NCBI GenBank assembly: GCA_020725025.1
Contig: DYFV01000028.1
Location: forward strand, 1-57,885
Origin: Azoarcus sp.
GTDB taxonomy: Bacteria > Pseudomonadota > Gammaproteobacteria > Burkholderiales > Rhodocyclaceae
Direction of reading: 5' to 3'
DNA: 57,885 bases
Positions 49,103-57,885 of this stretch are shown here, one piece after another; the stretch's first letter is position 1; each line of letters begins with the position of its first letter. The position numbers and the translations under genes are program-made. The notes under the pieces are model-generated. The model did not search any database. It was not told where the DNA came from and saw only the letters and a list, made by a program, of their open reading frames with translations.

Positions 49103-49637
49103 GGTCCATGATCCTTTCGATTTCGGTCAGGGCGGGCAACTCGGTGAGGCTGCGCAACCCCAGGTCGTCCAGGAAGCGGCGCGTGGTGGCGAACAGCGCC
49201 GGCCGCCCGGGCGTGTCGCGATGGCCGACGATGTCGACCCAGCCGCGCGACTCCAGTGTCTTCAATACGTTCGGCGAGACCGCCACGCCGCGGATGTCCT
49301 CGATGTCCCCGCGCGTCACCGGCTGCCGGTAGGCGATGATCGCCAGAGTCTCCAGCACCGCACGCGAATAGCGCGGCGGACGCTCGTCCTTCAGCCGGTC
49401 GAGGAAAGGCTGGTACTCGATCCGGGTCTGGAAGCGCCAGCCGGAGGCGAGCTGCACCAGCTCGATGCCGCGCCCCGCCCAGTCGGCGCGCAGGTCCTCG
49501 AGGAGGCGTCGCACGAACTCCGGGCCGGGATCCTCCTCGAACAGGCGGCGCAGGTCCGCCACCGAGAGCGGCGCGGAGGCGGCGAACAGCGCCACTTCCA
49601 CCACCCGCTTGAAATCCTCAGGCGTCGTCAGCTGCAT
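49044..49637 (-). CDS. scpB: SMC-Scp complex subunit ScpB
   Basis: The 197-residue product has the ScpB two-winged-helix layout: [122 protein letters not shown]. It binds ScpA and SMC/condensin in chromosome segregation. It overlaps scpA by 20 bases upstream and rluB by 59 bases downstream, so all three are translated as one unit. Confidence 0.95.
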   Translation of the reverse strand: MQLTTPEDFKRVVEVALFAASAPLSVADLRRLFEEDPGPEFVRRLLEDLRADWAGRGIELVQLASGWRFQTRIEYQPFLDRLKDERPPRYSRAVLETLAIIAYRQPVTRGDIEDIRGVAVSPNVLKTLESRGWVDIVGHRDTPGRPALFATTRRFLDDLGLRSLTELPALTEIERIMDLVDTKEIEAAAAAADETEG

Positions 49638-50445
49638 CGGCCAGTTTCACGTAGATCGGCGCAAAGGCCTCGTTCTGGGCCACCTGCACCAGCTTTTCCT
49701 TGACGAGCTCCAGCACCGCGAGAAAGCTCACCACCAGCCCCGCCGGCCCCAGGCAGGGGTCGAACAGGCTGTCGAACACGACGTAGTCGCCGTCCGAGAG
49801 CTTGCGCAGGATCGCGCTCATGTGCTCGCGCACCGAAAGCTCCTCGCGCTTCACGCGGTGGTGCTGGGTGAGCCGCGCCTTCTTCATGAGCTTCAGCCAC
49901 GCGAGCTGCAGGTCGTGCAGGCTCACCTCCGGCAGGCGCTCGACCACCCTCTCGGCGACGAACACCGACACCCATTCGAAGTCGCGCTCGGCGCGCGGCA
50001 GCACATCCAGGCGCGCCGCGGCCATCTTCATCTGCTCGTAGTCGAGGAGCCGGCGCACCAGCTCGGCGCGCGGGTCGCCCTCCTCCTCGCTTTCCCGGGT
50101 CGGGCGCGGCAGCAGCATGCGCGACTTGATCTCGAGCAGCATCGCCGCCATCAGCAGATAATCGGCCGCCAGCTCCAGATTGTGGCTGCGCATCGCCTCC
50201 ACGTAAACCAGATATTGCGCCGTGAGCGGCGCCATCGGGATGTCGAGGATGTCCAGGTTGGACTTGCGGATGAGGTAGAGCAGCAGGTCCAGCGGCCCCT
50301 CGAACGCCTCCAGGATGACTTCCAGCGCGTCGGGCGGAATGTAGAGATCGGCCGGCAGCGCGAGCAACGGCTCGCCGTAAAGGCGCGCCACCGCCTGCTG
50401 CTGGTCGGCCGTCTCGAGCGGCACGAGCTCCAGGGGCAGGTTCAT
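49618..50445 (-). CDS. scpA: Segregation and condensation protein A
   Basis: The 275-residue kleisin has the N-terminal helices [38 protein letters not shown] and the C-terminal winged helix near [28 protein letters not shown], typical of ScpA. It links the SMC heads and holds ScpB. It is encoded 40 bases after trpS on the same strand. The end overlaps scpB. Confidence 0.96.
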   Translation of the reverse strand: MNLPLELVPLETADQQQAVARLYGEPLLALPADLYIPPDALEVILEAFEGPLDLLLYLIRKSNLDILDIPMAPLTAQYLVYVEAMRSHNLELAADYLLMAAMLLEIKSRMLLPRPTRESEEEGDPRAELVRRLLDYEQMKMAAARLDVLPRAERDFEWVSVFVAERVVERLPEVSLHDLQLAWLKLMKKARLTQHHRVKREELSVREHMSAILRKLSDGDYVVFDSLFDPCLGPAGLVVSFLAVLELVKEKLVQVAQNEAFAPIYVKLADAADDA

Positions 50446-50485
50446 CGTGCCTCAGGCGCTCCGGTGAAAGAGCCGATCGCTCATC

Positions 50486-51688
50486 TCAGGTGTAGGACAG
50501 GCCCATGGACTCGCGCACGTCGCGCATCGTCTCCTGCGCGAGCTTGCGTGCCCGGTCGCAGCCGTCGGCGATGATGTTGCGCACGAGGCTCGGATCCTCC
50601 ACGTAGGGCTGGGCGCGCTCGCGCATGGCCGCCTGCTCGGTGAGCACCGCGTCCACCACCGGCTGCTTGCACTCCAGGCAGCCGATGCCCGCGCTGCGGC
50701 AGCCTTCCTGCACCCAGCCGCGCACCTCGTCGTCCGAGTAGATCAGATGGAACTGCCACACCGGGCACTTCTCCGGGTCGCCCGGATCGGTGCGTCGCAC
50801 CCGCGCCGGATCGGTCTGCATGGTGCGGATCTTCTTCGTGACCGCTTCCGGCTCCTCGCGCAGGTAGATCGTGTTGCCGTAGCTCTTGGACATCTTCTGG
50901 CCGTCCAGGCCCGGCATGCGCGAAGCCTCCGTCAGCAAGGCGTCCGGCTCGACCAGGATCATCTTGCCGGTACCCTCGAGGAAGCCGTAGAGCCGCTCGC
51001 GGTCGCCCAGGGTGAGGTTCTGGGTCTCCTCCAGGAGCGCCTTGGCGCGCTCCAGGGCGGCCTCGTCGCCCTCCTGCTGGAAGCGGGTGCGCAGCTCCAT
51101 GTAGAGGCGCGCGCGCTTGGCGCCCAGCTTCTTCACCGCCTCCTTCGCCTTGTCCTCGAAGCCGGGCTCGCGGCCGTAGAGGTGATTGAAGCGGCGCGCC
51201 ACCTCGCGGGTGATCTCCACGTGGGGCACCTGGTCCTCGCCCACCGGCACCTTGTCGGCGCGGTAGATCAGGATGTCGGCCGACTGGAGCAGCGGATAGC
51301 CGAGGAAGCCGTAGGTGGACAAGTCCTTGTTGGCGAGCTTCTCCTGCTGGTCCTTGTAGGTGGGCACGCGCTCGAGCCAGCCGAGCGGGCACATCATCGA
51401 CAACAGCAGGTGGAGCTCCGCGTGCTCGGGCACGCGCGACTGGATGAACAGCGTCGCCTGGGTGGGATCGACGCCCGCCGCGAGCCAGTCGACGAGCATG
51501 TCCCACACGCTCTCCTCGATGATCTGCGGGCTGTCGTAGTTGGTGGTCAGGGCATGCCAGTCGGCCACGAAGAAAAGACAGGGGTACTCCTCCTGGAGCT
51601 TCACCCAGTTCTTGAGGACGCCGTGGTAATGGCCGAGATGCAGTCGCCCGGTGGGGCGCATGCCTGAAAGAACGCGCTCTGCGTACAT
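50486..51688 (-). CDS. trpS: Tryptophan-tRNA ligase
   Basis: A 400-residue class I synthetase. RPTGRLHLGHYHGVLKNW holds the HIGH-type motif, and GQKMSKSYGN is the KMSKS loop. An insertion of about 60 residues (EAVKKLGAKRARLYMELRTRFQQEGDEAALERAKALLEETQNLTLGDRERLYGF) makes it longer than the usual 330-residue enzyme, as in beta- and some gammaproteobacteria. The start is ATG 51688 or GTG 51694 (two residues longer). It lies ten bases after the site-2 protease gene. Confidence 0.96.
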   Translation of the reverse strand: MYAERVLSGMRPTGRLHLGHYHGVLKNWVKLQEEYPCLFFVADWHALTTNYDSPQIIEESVWDMLVDWLAAGVDPTQATLFIQSRVPEHAELHLLLSMMCPLGWLERVPTYKDQQEKLANKDLSTYGFLGYPLLQSADILIYRADKVPVGEDQVPHVEITREVARRFNHLYGREPGFEDKAKEAVKKLGAKRARLYMELRTRFQQEGDEAALERAKALLEETQNLTLGDRERLYGFLEGTGKMILVEPDALLTEASRMPGLDGQKMSKSYGNTIYLREEPEAVTKKIRTMQTDPARVRRTDPGDPEKCPVWQFHLIYSDDEVRGWVQEGCRSAGIGCLECKQPVVDAVLTEQAAMRERAQPYVEDPSLVRNIIADGCDRARKLAQETMRDVRESMGLSYT

Positions 51689-51698
51689 GGTCACTGTG

Positions 51699-52358
51699 TC
51701 AGAACCCGAAAAGGGTCGCGAGTAGGATACGGAAGGCGGACATCAAGGGCCACAACACCTGCCCGAGGATGCCGGTGAAGAGCAGCAGCAGCAGGATCGG
51801 AAACCCGAAGGGCTCGAGCCGTGCGTACTGCCAGGCGAGCTGGTGCGGAAGCAGGCTCACCGCGATCCGCCCGCCGTCGAGGGGCGGAATCGGCAGAAGG
51901 TTCAGGAGCATCAACACCGCGTTTATCTGCATGCCGGCGTCGGCCATGCGCAGCAGGGCCACCGAATAGGCCGTCTCGGGGCCGGCGAGCGTGATCTTGA
52001 ACAACGCGGCCCAGGCCAGCGCCATGACGAGGTTCATGAACGGTCCGGCGGCCGCCACCCACAGCATGTCGGCCTTGGGATTGCGCAGCCGCCCGAAGTC
52101 GACCGGCACCGGCTTGGCCCAGCCGAAGAGAATGCCGCCGGCGCCGAAGAGCGTGCTCAGCACGAGGATCGCACCGGGCACCAGCACCGTGCCGACCGGG
52201 TCGATGTGCTTGAAGGGGTTGAGCGTGATGCGCCCGGCCAGATGCGCCGTGGGATCGCCGAAATGACGCGCCACGTAGCCATGGGCCGCCTCGTGCAGGG
52301 TGATGGCGAGCAGCACCGGCAGCGACCATATGGCGAGGGTGGCGATCAGGGAATCCAT
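51699..52358 (-). CDS. Site-2 protease family (M50) membrane metalloprotease
   Basis: The 219-residue membrane protein has the zinc motif HEAAH (22-26) in the first helix and NLLPIPPLDGGR (about 152-163) with the third ligand Asp, in a six-helix arrangement. These compact M50 proteases are common beside trpS and the segregation genes; their substrates are not known. No PDZ or CBS domain. It precedes trpS by ten bases and has a repeat element upstream. Confidence 0.9.
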   Translation of the reverse strand: MDSLIATLAIWSLPVLLAITLHEAAHGYVARHFGDPTAHLAGRITLNPFKHIDPVGTVLVPGAILVLSTLFGAGGILFGWAKPVPVDFGRLRNPKADMLWVAAAGPFMNLVMALAWAALFKITLAGPETAYSVALLRMADAGMQINAVLMLLNLLPIPPLDGGRIAVSLLPHQLAWQYARLEPFGFPILLLLLFTGILGQVLWPLMSAFRILLATLFGF

Positions 52359-52428
52359 GAAGTGACGGCGTGAAAACGCTGCATTCTAGCAGAGCACGGG
52401 CATCGCGCCGGCATCGGCGCCTCGGTCT

Positions 52429-52522
52429 CGTAGCCCGGATGCAGGCTGCAGGCCGGAATCCGGGAACGGCGCGCGCTTCCGACGGCCGGCCCCGGATTCC
52501 GCTGCGCTCCAAACGGGCTACG
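52429..52522. repeat. REP-like palindromic element
   Basis: Outer arms CGTAGCCCG (52429-52437) and CGGGCTACG (52514-52522) are perfect reverse complements, and inside GGAATCCGGG (52455-52464) pairs with CCCGGATTCC (52491-52500). The pattern (GTAGCCCGGAT ... GAATCCGGG ... GATTCCGCTGCGCTCC ... GGGCTAC) is a common proteobacterial intergenic repeat. It overlaps the 3' end of the YciO-type gene by five bases. Confidence 0.8.
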
Positions 52523-53150
52523 GGGCTTCCAGCCCGAACGGCCGCAGGTCGCCCCGGCCGGCACGCACCAGCACCGGGCTGCCGCCGGTGAGGTCGATCA
52601 CCGTGGTCGCTTCCGGCCCGCAGTAGCCCGCCTCGATCACCAGCTCGACCTGCTTCTCCAGCCGCTCCCGGATCTCCTCCGGGTCGGTGAGCGGCAGGTC
52701 CTCGCCGGGCAGCAGCAGCGTCGAGGTCAGGATGGGCTCGCCCAGTTCCTCCAGCAGGGCGGCGACGACCGGATGATCCGGGATGCGCAGACCGATCGTC
52801 TTGCGCTTGGGATGCAGCATGCGTCGCGGCAGTTCCCGGGAACCTTCCAGGATGAAGGTGTAGGGCCCCGGCGTGGTGGCCTTGAGCAGCCGGAACTGGC
52901 TGTTGTCCACCCGGGCGTAGGTGGCGATCTGGGAGAGATCGCGGCACATCAGGGTGAAGTGGTGGCGCTCGTCCACCTGCCGGATGCGGCGGATGCGCTG
53001 GATGAGGTCGGCGTCGCCGGTGATGCCGCCCAGCGCGTAGGCGGAATCGGTCGGAAAGACGACCAGGCCGCCGCCGCGCATGATCTCCGCCGCCTGGCGG
53101 ATCAGCCGCGGCTGGGGTTGCTCCGGATGGAGCGAAAAGTACTGGGCCAT
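52518..53150 (-). CDS. L-threonylcarbamoyladenylate synthase-like protein (YciO/Sua5 family)
   Basis: The 210-residue protein has the YrdC/YciO fold: GGGLVVFPTDSAYALGGITGDADLIQRIRRIRQVDERHHFTLMCRDLSQIATYARVDNSQFRLLKATTPGPYTFIL, then KRKTIGLRIPDHPVVAALLEELGEPILTSTLLLPGE. Length fits YciO (about 206 residues), not the longer Sua5. The ATG 53150 start gives AQYFSLHPEQPQPR, as in YciO. The longer ORF start upstream is not used. It may provide the N6-threonylcarbamoyl precursor or have a related role. The gene ends inside the REP-like element. Confidence 0.9.
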   Translation of the reverse strand: MAQYFSLHPEQPQPRLIRQAAEIMRGGGLVVFPTDSAYALGGITGDADLIQRIRRIRQVDERHHFTLMCRDLSQIATYARVDNSQFRLLKATTPGPYTFILEGSRELPRRMLHPKRKTIGLRIPDHPVVAALLEELGEPILTSTLLLPGEDLPLTDPEEIRERLEKQVELVIEAGYCGPEATTVIDLTGGSPVLVRAGRGDLRPFGLEAP

Positions 53151-53217
53151 GGAGTTCTTCTTCTCGTTGGTCTTGTGTTGTCGTTTTATCCTGCCCCGCC
53201 GGCAGCGCCCCGGGCGA

Positions 53218-54048
53218 TCACTCGAGCCGCGACCACACGGGCACGAGGTCGGGCGGCAGCGGGGCGCAGCGGCCGAGATCGACCGCACTTTCCTGCTCGC
53301 CGTGGAAGTCAGAGGCACGGGAGGCCAGCAGCCCCCGCTTGCGCGCCAGATGCGCGAAGCGTCCCGTCTCGGCCTCGTCGTGCGAGCCCGACACCACTTC
53401 CACCGCCTCCCCGCCGCATGCGGCGAACCGGTCGAAGAGCTCGTCCATCCGGGCGCTGGAGAGACGGTAGCGGCCCGGATGGGCGATCACCGCCACGCCG
53501 CCTGCTGCGCGGATCCAGCTCACGGCCTCCTCCAGCCGCGCCCACTGGTGCTCGACGAAGCCGGGCTTGCCGCGCGCGAGATAGTAGCGAAATACCGTGG
53601 CGACGTCGGGCATGAGCCCGGTCTCGACGATGAAGCGCGCGAAATGCGCCCGCCCCACCAGCTCCGGGTTGCGCGCGTAGCGGCGTGCTCCTTCCAGCGC
53701 CCCGTGGATTCCCACTCTGTCGAGGGCCAGCCCGATGCGCGCCGCCCGCTCGCTGCGCCCGCGCCGCACCTGGGCGAGACCGGCGACCAGCTCGGAATGG
53801 CGGTGGTCGATGCCCAGTCCGACCACGTGCACCGTCTCCTCGTGGAAGGACACCGAGATCTCCACCCCCGGCACCAGGGTGATGCCGCACTCGGCAGCCG
53901 TCGCGAGCGCCTCGTCGAGCCCGCCGACCTCGTCGTGGTCGGTGAGCGCGAGCATCGTCACCCCGTTGGCGGCGGCCCGCCGCACGAGCTCGGCAGGAGT
54001 CAGCCAGCCGTCGGAGACGATGGAGTGGCAGTGCAGATCGGCGTTCAT
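53218..54048 (-). CDS. PHP-domain phosphoesterase (RNase AM/Rnm-like)
   Basis: The 276-residue PHP protein begins with the metal motif DLHCHSIVSDG, followed by LALTDHDEV (about 32-40), PGVEIS, VIAHPGRYRL and ASDFHGE. This is the metal-binding set of the TrpH/Rnm family, which removes 5' nucleotides of RNA and may hydrolyse 3',5'-bisphosphates. The gene overlaps the hydrolase gene by ATGA and is part of the leftward operon towards the YciO-type gene. Confidence 0.9.
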   Translation of the reverse strand: MNADLHCHSIVSDGWLTPAELVRRAAANGVTMLALTDHDEVGGLDEALATAAECGITLVPGVEISVSFHEETVHVVGLGIDHRHSELVAGLAQVRRGRSERAARIGLALDRVGIHGALEGARRYARNPELVGRAHFARFIVETGLMPDVATVFRYYLARGKPGFVEHQWARLEEAVSWIRAAGGVAVIAHPGRYRLSSARMDELFDRFAACGGEAVEVVSGSHDEAETGRFAHLARKRGLLASRASDFHGEQESAVDLGRCAPLPPDLVPVWSRLE

Positions 54049-54944
54049 GCGTCCTTCCCGGCGTTGTCGCTTGCCGTATCGGACAGCAGGAACTCCTCGA
54101 TGATCCGGGCCAGCCGCTCGGGCTGGTCGTGGTGCATGTTGTGGCCGCTGTGGGCGATCACCGCCTCCCGGAAGTCCCGGAAACAGGCCTTGCCGGCCTC
54201 GTAGACGGCGTCCGTGATGCCCAGCGCACGCCGCCAGGCGGGATCGGACTGCACCACCCACAGGGTGGGGGCGCGCACCCGCCGCCAGCACGCCTCGGCC
54301 TCGGCGCGCCGGTAGAGGATGGGGTGCACGTTGCGGTGGGCGGCGTCGGCGGCGAGCCGTACCCCGCCCTCCCCGTCCGGCTCGGTGAGATGGGCGGCCA
54401 GGAACTCGGCGCGCGCCGCATCGAGCCGCGGGTTGTCGCGCAACATGCGTCGCGCGAAGGCGGTCGCATCGGGATAGCTGCGAAAGCCGGGCGGAGCCGC
54501 GAGCTCGTTCAGCCACTTCTCGTAGCGCCCGGGCGCCTCCTCGGGGGGGCGGTCGGGCAGGCCGAAGGCATCGAGCGAGACGAGCTTCGCCACCCGCGCC
54601 GGCCGCACGCCCGCATACATACAGGCGACGTTGCCGCCCATGCTGTGTCCGACGAGAAACGCCGGCTGATGAGGCGAGCAGCGGGCCAGGATCGCGTCGA
54701 GGTCCGCGAGGTAGTCGGCGAACCAGTAGGCATCCGCCCCCCGCGCCGACTGTCCGAAGCCGCGCCAGTCGGGCGCGACGATGTGCCACGCGTCCCCCAG
54801 CGCATCGGCGAGGAACTGGAAGCTCGCCGAGACGTCTCCCCATCCGTGCAGCAGGAAGATCTGGGGCGCACCCGGCTCGCCCCACTCGCGTAAGTGGTGG
54901 CGCATGCCGCGCAACTCGACGAAGGTACTTCGGGAGGCTCTCAT
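54045..54944 (-). CDS. Alpha/beta-hydrolase fold protein
   Basis: A 299-residue hydrolase with FLLHGWGD (oxyanion region), the nucleophile elbow GHSMGG (about 105-110), the conserved Asp region APTLWVVQSDPAWR and the C-terminal SGHNMHHDQPERLA with the catalytic His. The substrate cannot be told. ATG 54944 is preferred for length; an ATG 30 bases upstream at 54974 is also possible. It starts close to the glycine riboswitch, transcribed the other way, so the two share an intergenic promoter region. Confidence 0.88.
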   Translation of the reverse strand: MRASRSTFVELRGMRHHLREWGEPGAPQIFLLHGWGDVSASFQFLADALGDAWHIVAPDWRGFGQSARGADAYWFADYLADLDAILARCSPHQPAFLVGHSMGGNVACMYAGVRPARVAKLVSLDAFGLPDRPPEEAPGRYEKWLNELAAPPGFRSYPDATAFARRMLRDNPRLDAARAEFLAAHLTEPDGEGGVRLAADAAHRNVHPILYRRAEAEACWRRVRAPTLWVVQSDPAWRRALGITDAVYEAGKACFRDFREAVIAHSGHNMHHDQPERLARIIEEFLLSDTASDNAGKDA

Positions 54945-55035
54945 GCGGACGATGATAGCAAACGCCCCCGGCATGCGCGGGGCCGGTTCCGGCCCGTTGC
55001 CAGGGCCCGGGCAGGAATGCTATCGTCCGCACCGT

Positions 55036-55229
55036 CGCGCGGGAGAGCACTCTCCCCGAGAGAGTCGCCGAAGGCGTAACCCCCCGGAATCGCTCAGGCA
55101 AAAAGGACCGCCGACGGAACGCAAGTCTGGAGAGCGATGCGGGCCGCCGGCGAGAGCCGTGGCCGGCGTATCCACCGAAGGGGCACCCGGCGCGATGTCG
55201 GAATCTCTCAGGTACAAGGGACAGATGGG
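55036..55229 (+). promoter_or_regulatory. Tandem glycine riboswitch
   Basis: Two adjacent aptamers of the gcvT motif: the first (about 55036-55117) contains GGGAGAGC and the CCGAAGGCGTAA ... CGCTCAGGCAAAAAGGACCG block, and the second (about 55128-55222) has GCGAGAGCCG, CACCGAAGGGGCA and ATCTCTCAGGTACAAGGGACAG. The linker between them is short. Glycine binding increases gcvTHP expression, so that glycine is degraded when abundant. Confidence 0.95.
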
Positions 55230-55262
55230 GCGCGGCTCGCTGGCTCGGGCGGCGCCCTTTTT
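55228..55262 (+). terminator. Riboswitch-controlled terminator
   Basis: GGGCGC (55228-55233) can pair with GCGCCC (55252-55257), followed by TTTTT. It overlaps the end of the second aptamer, so ligand binding could prevent its formation. The stem is short and interrupted by a GC-rich loop. Confidence 0.6.
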
Positions 55263-55302
55263 CGTCTACGTCGCCTGAAGCCCCCATCCAAGGAGCCGTT
55301 CC

Positions 55303-56388
55303 GTGTCCAAACACACCCCGCTTCATGCCGTTCATGCCGCCGCCGGCGCCCGCATGGTCGATTTCGCCGGCTGGGACATGCCGGTGAACTACGGTTCGCA
55401 GATCGAGGAGCACCACGCCGTACGCCGCGACGCCGGGATGTTCGACGTCTCCCACATGCTTGCCCTCGACCTGGAGGGGCATGACGCCACTGCCTTCCTG
55501 CGCGGCCTGCTCGCCAACGACGTACTCAAGCTCCAGACCCCGGGCAAGGCGCTCTACAGCTGCATGCTGAACGACGCGGGCGGGGTGATCGACGACCTCA
55601 TCGTGTATCGCGGCGGCGAGGAGCGCTACCGCATCGTGGTGAACGCCGGCACCGCCGACAAGGACGTGGCCTGGATGCGCCGCCGCATCGCGGCGACCAG
55701 CGCCAACGTGAGCCTCGAGAGCCGGCGCGACCTCGCCATGATCGCGGTGCAAGGGCCGAACGCGCGCGAGAAGGCCTGGCAGGCGCTGCCCGAGCTGCGT
55801 CCGGCCACCGAATCCCTGAAGCCCTTCTCGGGCACCGCCGTCGGCGACGTCTTCGTCGGACGCACCGGTTACACGGGCGAGGACGGCTTCGAGATCGCCG
55901 TACCGGCCAGCCGCGCGGCCGAGGTGTGGAATGCGCTCGCCGCGGCCGGCGTGAAGCCCTGCGGACTGGGGGCGCGCGACACGCTGCGCCTGGAGGCCGG
56001 CATGAATCTCTACGGTCAGGACATGGACGAGCAGGTCTCGCCCCTCGACGCCGGGCTCGCCTGGACGGTGGACTTCAAGGACGAGGCACGCGATTTCGTC
56101 GGCAAATCGGCCCTGCTCGCCGCGCCCGCCAGCCGCACGATGCTCGGCCTCGTCCTCGAGGACAAGGGCGTGCTGCGCGCCCACATGACGGTCTTCACCG
56201 CCCACGGCGAAGGCGAGACCACCAGCGGCAGCTTCTCGCCCACCCTCGAGAGATCCATCGCCTTCGCCCGCCTGCCGCTCGCCACCGCGCCCGGCGAGAC
56301 GGTCGAGGTCGACGTCCGCGGCCGCCGCCTCGAGGCGCGCACCGTGAAACTGCCTTTCGTGCGCAACGGAAAGGCGCTGGTTTCCTGA
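55303..56388 (+). CDS. gcvT: Glycine cleavage system T protein (aminomethyltransferase)
   Basis: The 361-residue product begins [50 protein letters not shown], the standard GcvT N-terminus. [15 protein letters not shown] and [22 protein letters not shown] are tetrahydrofolate/aminomethyl-binding blocks. It passes the methylene group to tetrahydrofolate and releases ammonia. GTG start at 55303 with AAGGAG eight bases upstream; first gene of the gcvTHP operon under the riboswitch. Confidence 0.97.
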   Translation: MSKHTPLHAVHAAAGARMVDFAGWDMPVNYGSQIEEHHAVRRDAGMFDVSHMLALDLEGHDATAFLRGLLANDVLKLQTPGKALYSCMLNDAGGVIDDLIVYRGGEERYRIVVNAGTADKDVAWMRRRIAATSANVSLESRRDLAMIAVQGPNAREKAWQALPELRPATESLKPFSGTAVGDVFVGRTGYTGEDGFEIAVPASRAAEVWNALAAAGVKPCGLGARDTLRLEAGMNLYGQDMDEQVSPLDAGLAWTVDFKDEARDFVGKSALLAAPASRTMLGLVLEDKGVLRAHMTVFTAHGEGETTSGSFSPTLERSIAFARLPLATAPGETVEVDVRGRRLEARTVKLPFVRNGKALVS

Positions 56389-56441
56389 AGCGGGGCCCCG
56401 GCCCCTCGCCCCACCTACCAAGAGAAGACTCGGAGCCTCCC

Positions 56442-56825
56442 ATGAGCAACGTCCCCGCCGAACTCAAGTACACCAAGTCCCACGAATGGGTCCGCGTCGA
56501 AGCGGACGGCACCCTCACCATCGGCGTCACCGACCACGCGCAGCAGGCCCTGGGCGACGTGGTGTACCTGGAGCTGCCGGAAGCGGGCCGCAAGGTCACC
56601 GCCGGCGACGCCTGCGCGGTGATCGAGTCGGTGAAGGCCGCCTCCGACATCTATGCGCCGGTCTCGGGCGAGATCCTAGAGTCCAACGAATCGGCCGTCG
56701 ACGCGCCCGAGACGGTGAACGCCGACGCCTACGCTGCCTGGCTCTTCAAGCTGCGTCCGGACGACGCCGGTGCCGCGGGCGGCCTGCTCGACGCTGCCGC
56801 CTACCAGGCCGAGATCGCCGAATAA
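56442..56825 (+). CDS. gcvH: Glycine cleavage system H protein
   Basis: A 127-residue lipoyl-carrying protein. The segment [43 protein letters not shown] and the lipoylation site [10 protein letters not shown] (Lys near residue 65) are diagnostic. It shuttles the aminomethyl group between P, T and L proteins. It lies 53 bases after gcvT and 31 bases before gcvP in the same operon. Confidence 0.98.
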   Translation: MSNVPAELKYTKSHEWVRVEADGTLTIGVTDHAQQALGDVVYLELPEAGRKVTAGDACAVIESVKAASDIYAPVSGEILESNESAVDAPETVNADAYAAWLFKLRPDDAGAAGGLLDAAAYQAEIAE

Positions 56826-56856
56826 GTCGTTCCCTCCTTCCACCGCCGCCATCGCC

Positions 56857-57885
56857 ATGCCGAATCAAGCCCTCTACGCGCCGCTCGCCGCGCTCGAACA
56901 GCGCGACGCCTTCCTCCACCGCCACATCGGCCCCAATCCGCGGGAGATCGCCGCGATGCTCGCGGCCGTGGGCGCGACGAGCCTCGAGGAGCTGATCGCG
57001 CAGACCGTGCCGGCGGACATCCGCCTCGATGCGCCGCTGCCGCTGGACGCTCCCGTGCCGGAGCACGAGGCGCTCGAGCGCCTGCGCGCCATCGCGCGGA
57101 AAAACACCGTCAAGAAGTCCTTCATCGGCATGGGCTACTACGGCACCTACACGCCGCCGGTGGTCCTGCGCAACGTGATGGAGAACCCCGGCTGGTACAC
57201 CGCCTACACGCCCTACCAGGCGGAGATCGCCCAGGGGCGGCTGGAGGCGCTGCTCAACTTCCAGCAGATGGTGATCGACCTCACCGGGCTCGAGCTCGCC
57301 AATGCGTCCCTGCTCGACGAGGCGACCGCCGCGGCCGAGGCGATGACCATGGCCCGGCGGGTGAGCAAGGCCAAGTCGAACCGCTTCTACGTGGACGAGG
57401 CCTGCTTCCCGCAGACGATCGACGTGGTGAAGACGCGCGCGGCCTACTTCGGCTTCGAGCTGGTGTTCGGTCCGGCGACCGCAGCGGCCGACGAGGAGGT
57501 GTTCGGGGCCCTGCTGCAGTACCCCAACGCGCGCGGCGAGATCGTCGACCTCACCGACACCATCGCTGCGCTCAGGGCGAGGGGCGCGGTGAGCGCGGTC
57601 GCCACCGACCTCATGGCGCTGGTGCTGCTGAAGTCGCCCGGTGCCATGGGCGCCGACATCGCGCTCGGCTCGGCCCAGCGCTTCGGCGTTCCGATGGGCT
57701 TCGGCGGCCCCCACGCGGCCTTCTTCGCCACCCGCGAGGCCAACGTGCGCGCCATGCCGGGCCGCATCATCGGGGTCTCCAAGGACGTGCGCGGCAAGAC
57801 TGCGCTGCGCATGGCGCTGCAGACGCGCGAGCAGCACATCCGCCGCGAGAAGGCCAACTCCAACATCTGCACCTCGCAGGTGCTC
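56857..57885 (+). CDS. gcvP: Glycine decarboxylase P protein (partial, runs off the window)
   Basis: The first 343 residues of an enzyme of about 950 residues. It starts [26 protein letters not shown], and [19 protein letters not shown] is the conserved P-protein N-terminus. [75 protein letters not shown] and [36 protein letters not shown] follow, with no stop before the edge. The form is the fused, single-chain P protein. It decarboxylates glycine using pyridoxal phosphate (binding Lys lies in the missing part). Confidence 0.97.
   Translation, partial: MPNQALYAPLAALEQRDAFLHRHIGPNPREIAAMLAAVGATSLEELIAQTVPADIRLDAPLPLDAPVPEHEALERLRAIARKNTVKKSFIGMGYYGTYTPPVVLRNVMENPGWYTAYTPYQAEIAQGRLEALLNFQQMVIDLTGLELANASLLDEATAAAEAMTMARRVSKAKSNRFYVDEACFPQTIDVVKTRAAYFGFELVFGPATAAADEEVFGALLQYPNARGEIVDLTDTIAALRARGAVSAVATDLMALVLLKSPGAMGADIALGSAQRFGVPMGFGGPHAAFFATREANVRAMPGRIIGVSKDVRGKTALRMALQTREQHIRREKANSNICTSQVL

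Noticed and set aside
53218..56421. Minus-strand ORF of 1067 residues reaching from the PHP gene over gcvT
   Set aside because: Only its last 276 residues are the PHP protein; the remainder is opposite gcvT and the riboswitch and reads as low-complexity shadow sequence.

Overview
The window is GC-rich proteobacterial DNA with two parts: about 38.2 kb of an integrative conjugative element (ICE) cut off at its left end, then about 19.7 kb of core chromosome. The chromosomal gene order (rpsO-pnp, rimP-nusA-infB-rbfA-truB behind rluB, scpA-scpB, trpS of about 400 residues, a glycine riboswitch on gcvT-gcvH-gcvP) fits a beta- or gammaproteobacterium. I lean towards beta because of the scpB-rluB-rimP order and the TrpRS insertion, but I cannot name the genus.

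ICE, left part (1-8.75 kb, mostly minus strand): a damaged membrane ORF, two small coupled ORFs, an XRE-like regulator, a SRAP peptidase (+), then a replication/partition block: single-strand binding protein, DUF3158-like, PFL_4669-type, a helix-turn-helix protein carrying four 36-bp palindromic repeats, DUF2857, ParB and ParA. A promoter with a perfect TTGACA box and a palindrome in its spacer precedes parA.

ICE, transfer part (8.75-32.1 kb): a MobH/TraI_2-type relaxase and a small partner on the minus strand, a 600-bp hairpin-rich intergenic region that is the best place for oriT, and then a long plus-strand operon. That operon encodes the G-type (ICEclc/PFGI-1-like) type IV secretion system: PilL-N, the TIGR03759-type protein, a transglycosylase, TraD coupling protein, the TIGR03745-03758 block, TraC/VirB4 ATPase, the TIGR03755-03757 and TIGR03765 proteins, TraG-N and a DsbC-like isomerase. 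Genes overlap by ATGA or have tight Shine-Dalgarno spacing, so they are probably cotranslated.

ICE, right part (32.1-38.2 kb): an accessory tail with a secreted protein, a lysozyme-like domain fused to a TIGR03758-like membrane module, a periplasmic protein, a stand-alone DnaJ-like zinc finger and RadC. After this comes the integration module: an HD-fold protein with a broken HD dyad, DUF4031, DUF4224 and a tyrosine integrase whose first catalytic arginine is replaced by alanine. The integrase ends next to the 3' end of tRNA-His, the probable attachment site. The left attachment site is outside the window.

Chromosome (38.19-57.9 kb): tRNA-His, -Arg and -Pro (minus), dksA (+), a shared terminator, then minus-strand pnp, rpsO, truB, rbfA, infB, nusA and rimP, driven by a near-consensus promoter followed by an attenuator-like hairpin. 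Next are rluB, scpB, scpA, trpS, a site-2 protease, a YciO-type protein, a PHP phosphoesterase and an alpha/beta hydrolase (all minus). The window ends with the plus-strand glycine-riboswitch-controlled gcvT, gcvH and partial gcvP.

The items most worth following up are the integrase without its first catalytic arginine, the four palindromic 36-bp repeats inside the replication block, the lysozyme/TIGR03758 fusion, the stand-alone DnaJ-like zinc finger, and the perfect hairpins around radC and the integrase. All family names come from reading the translated sequence by eye, without a database search.
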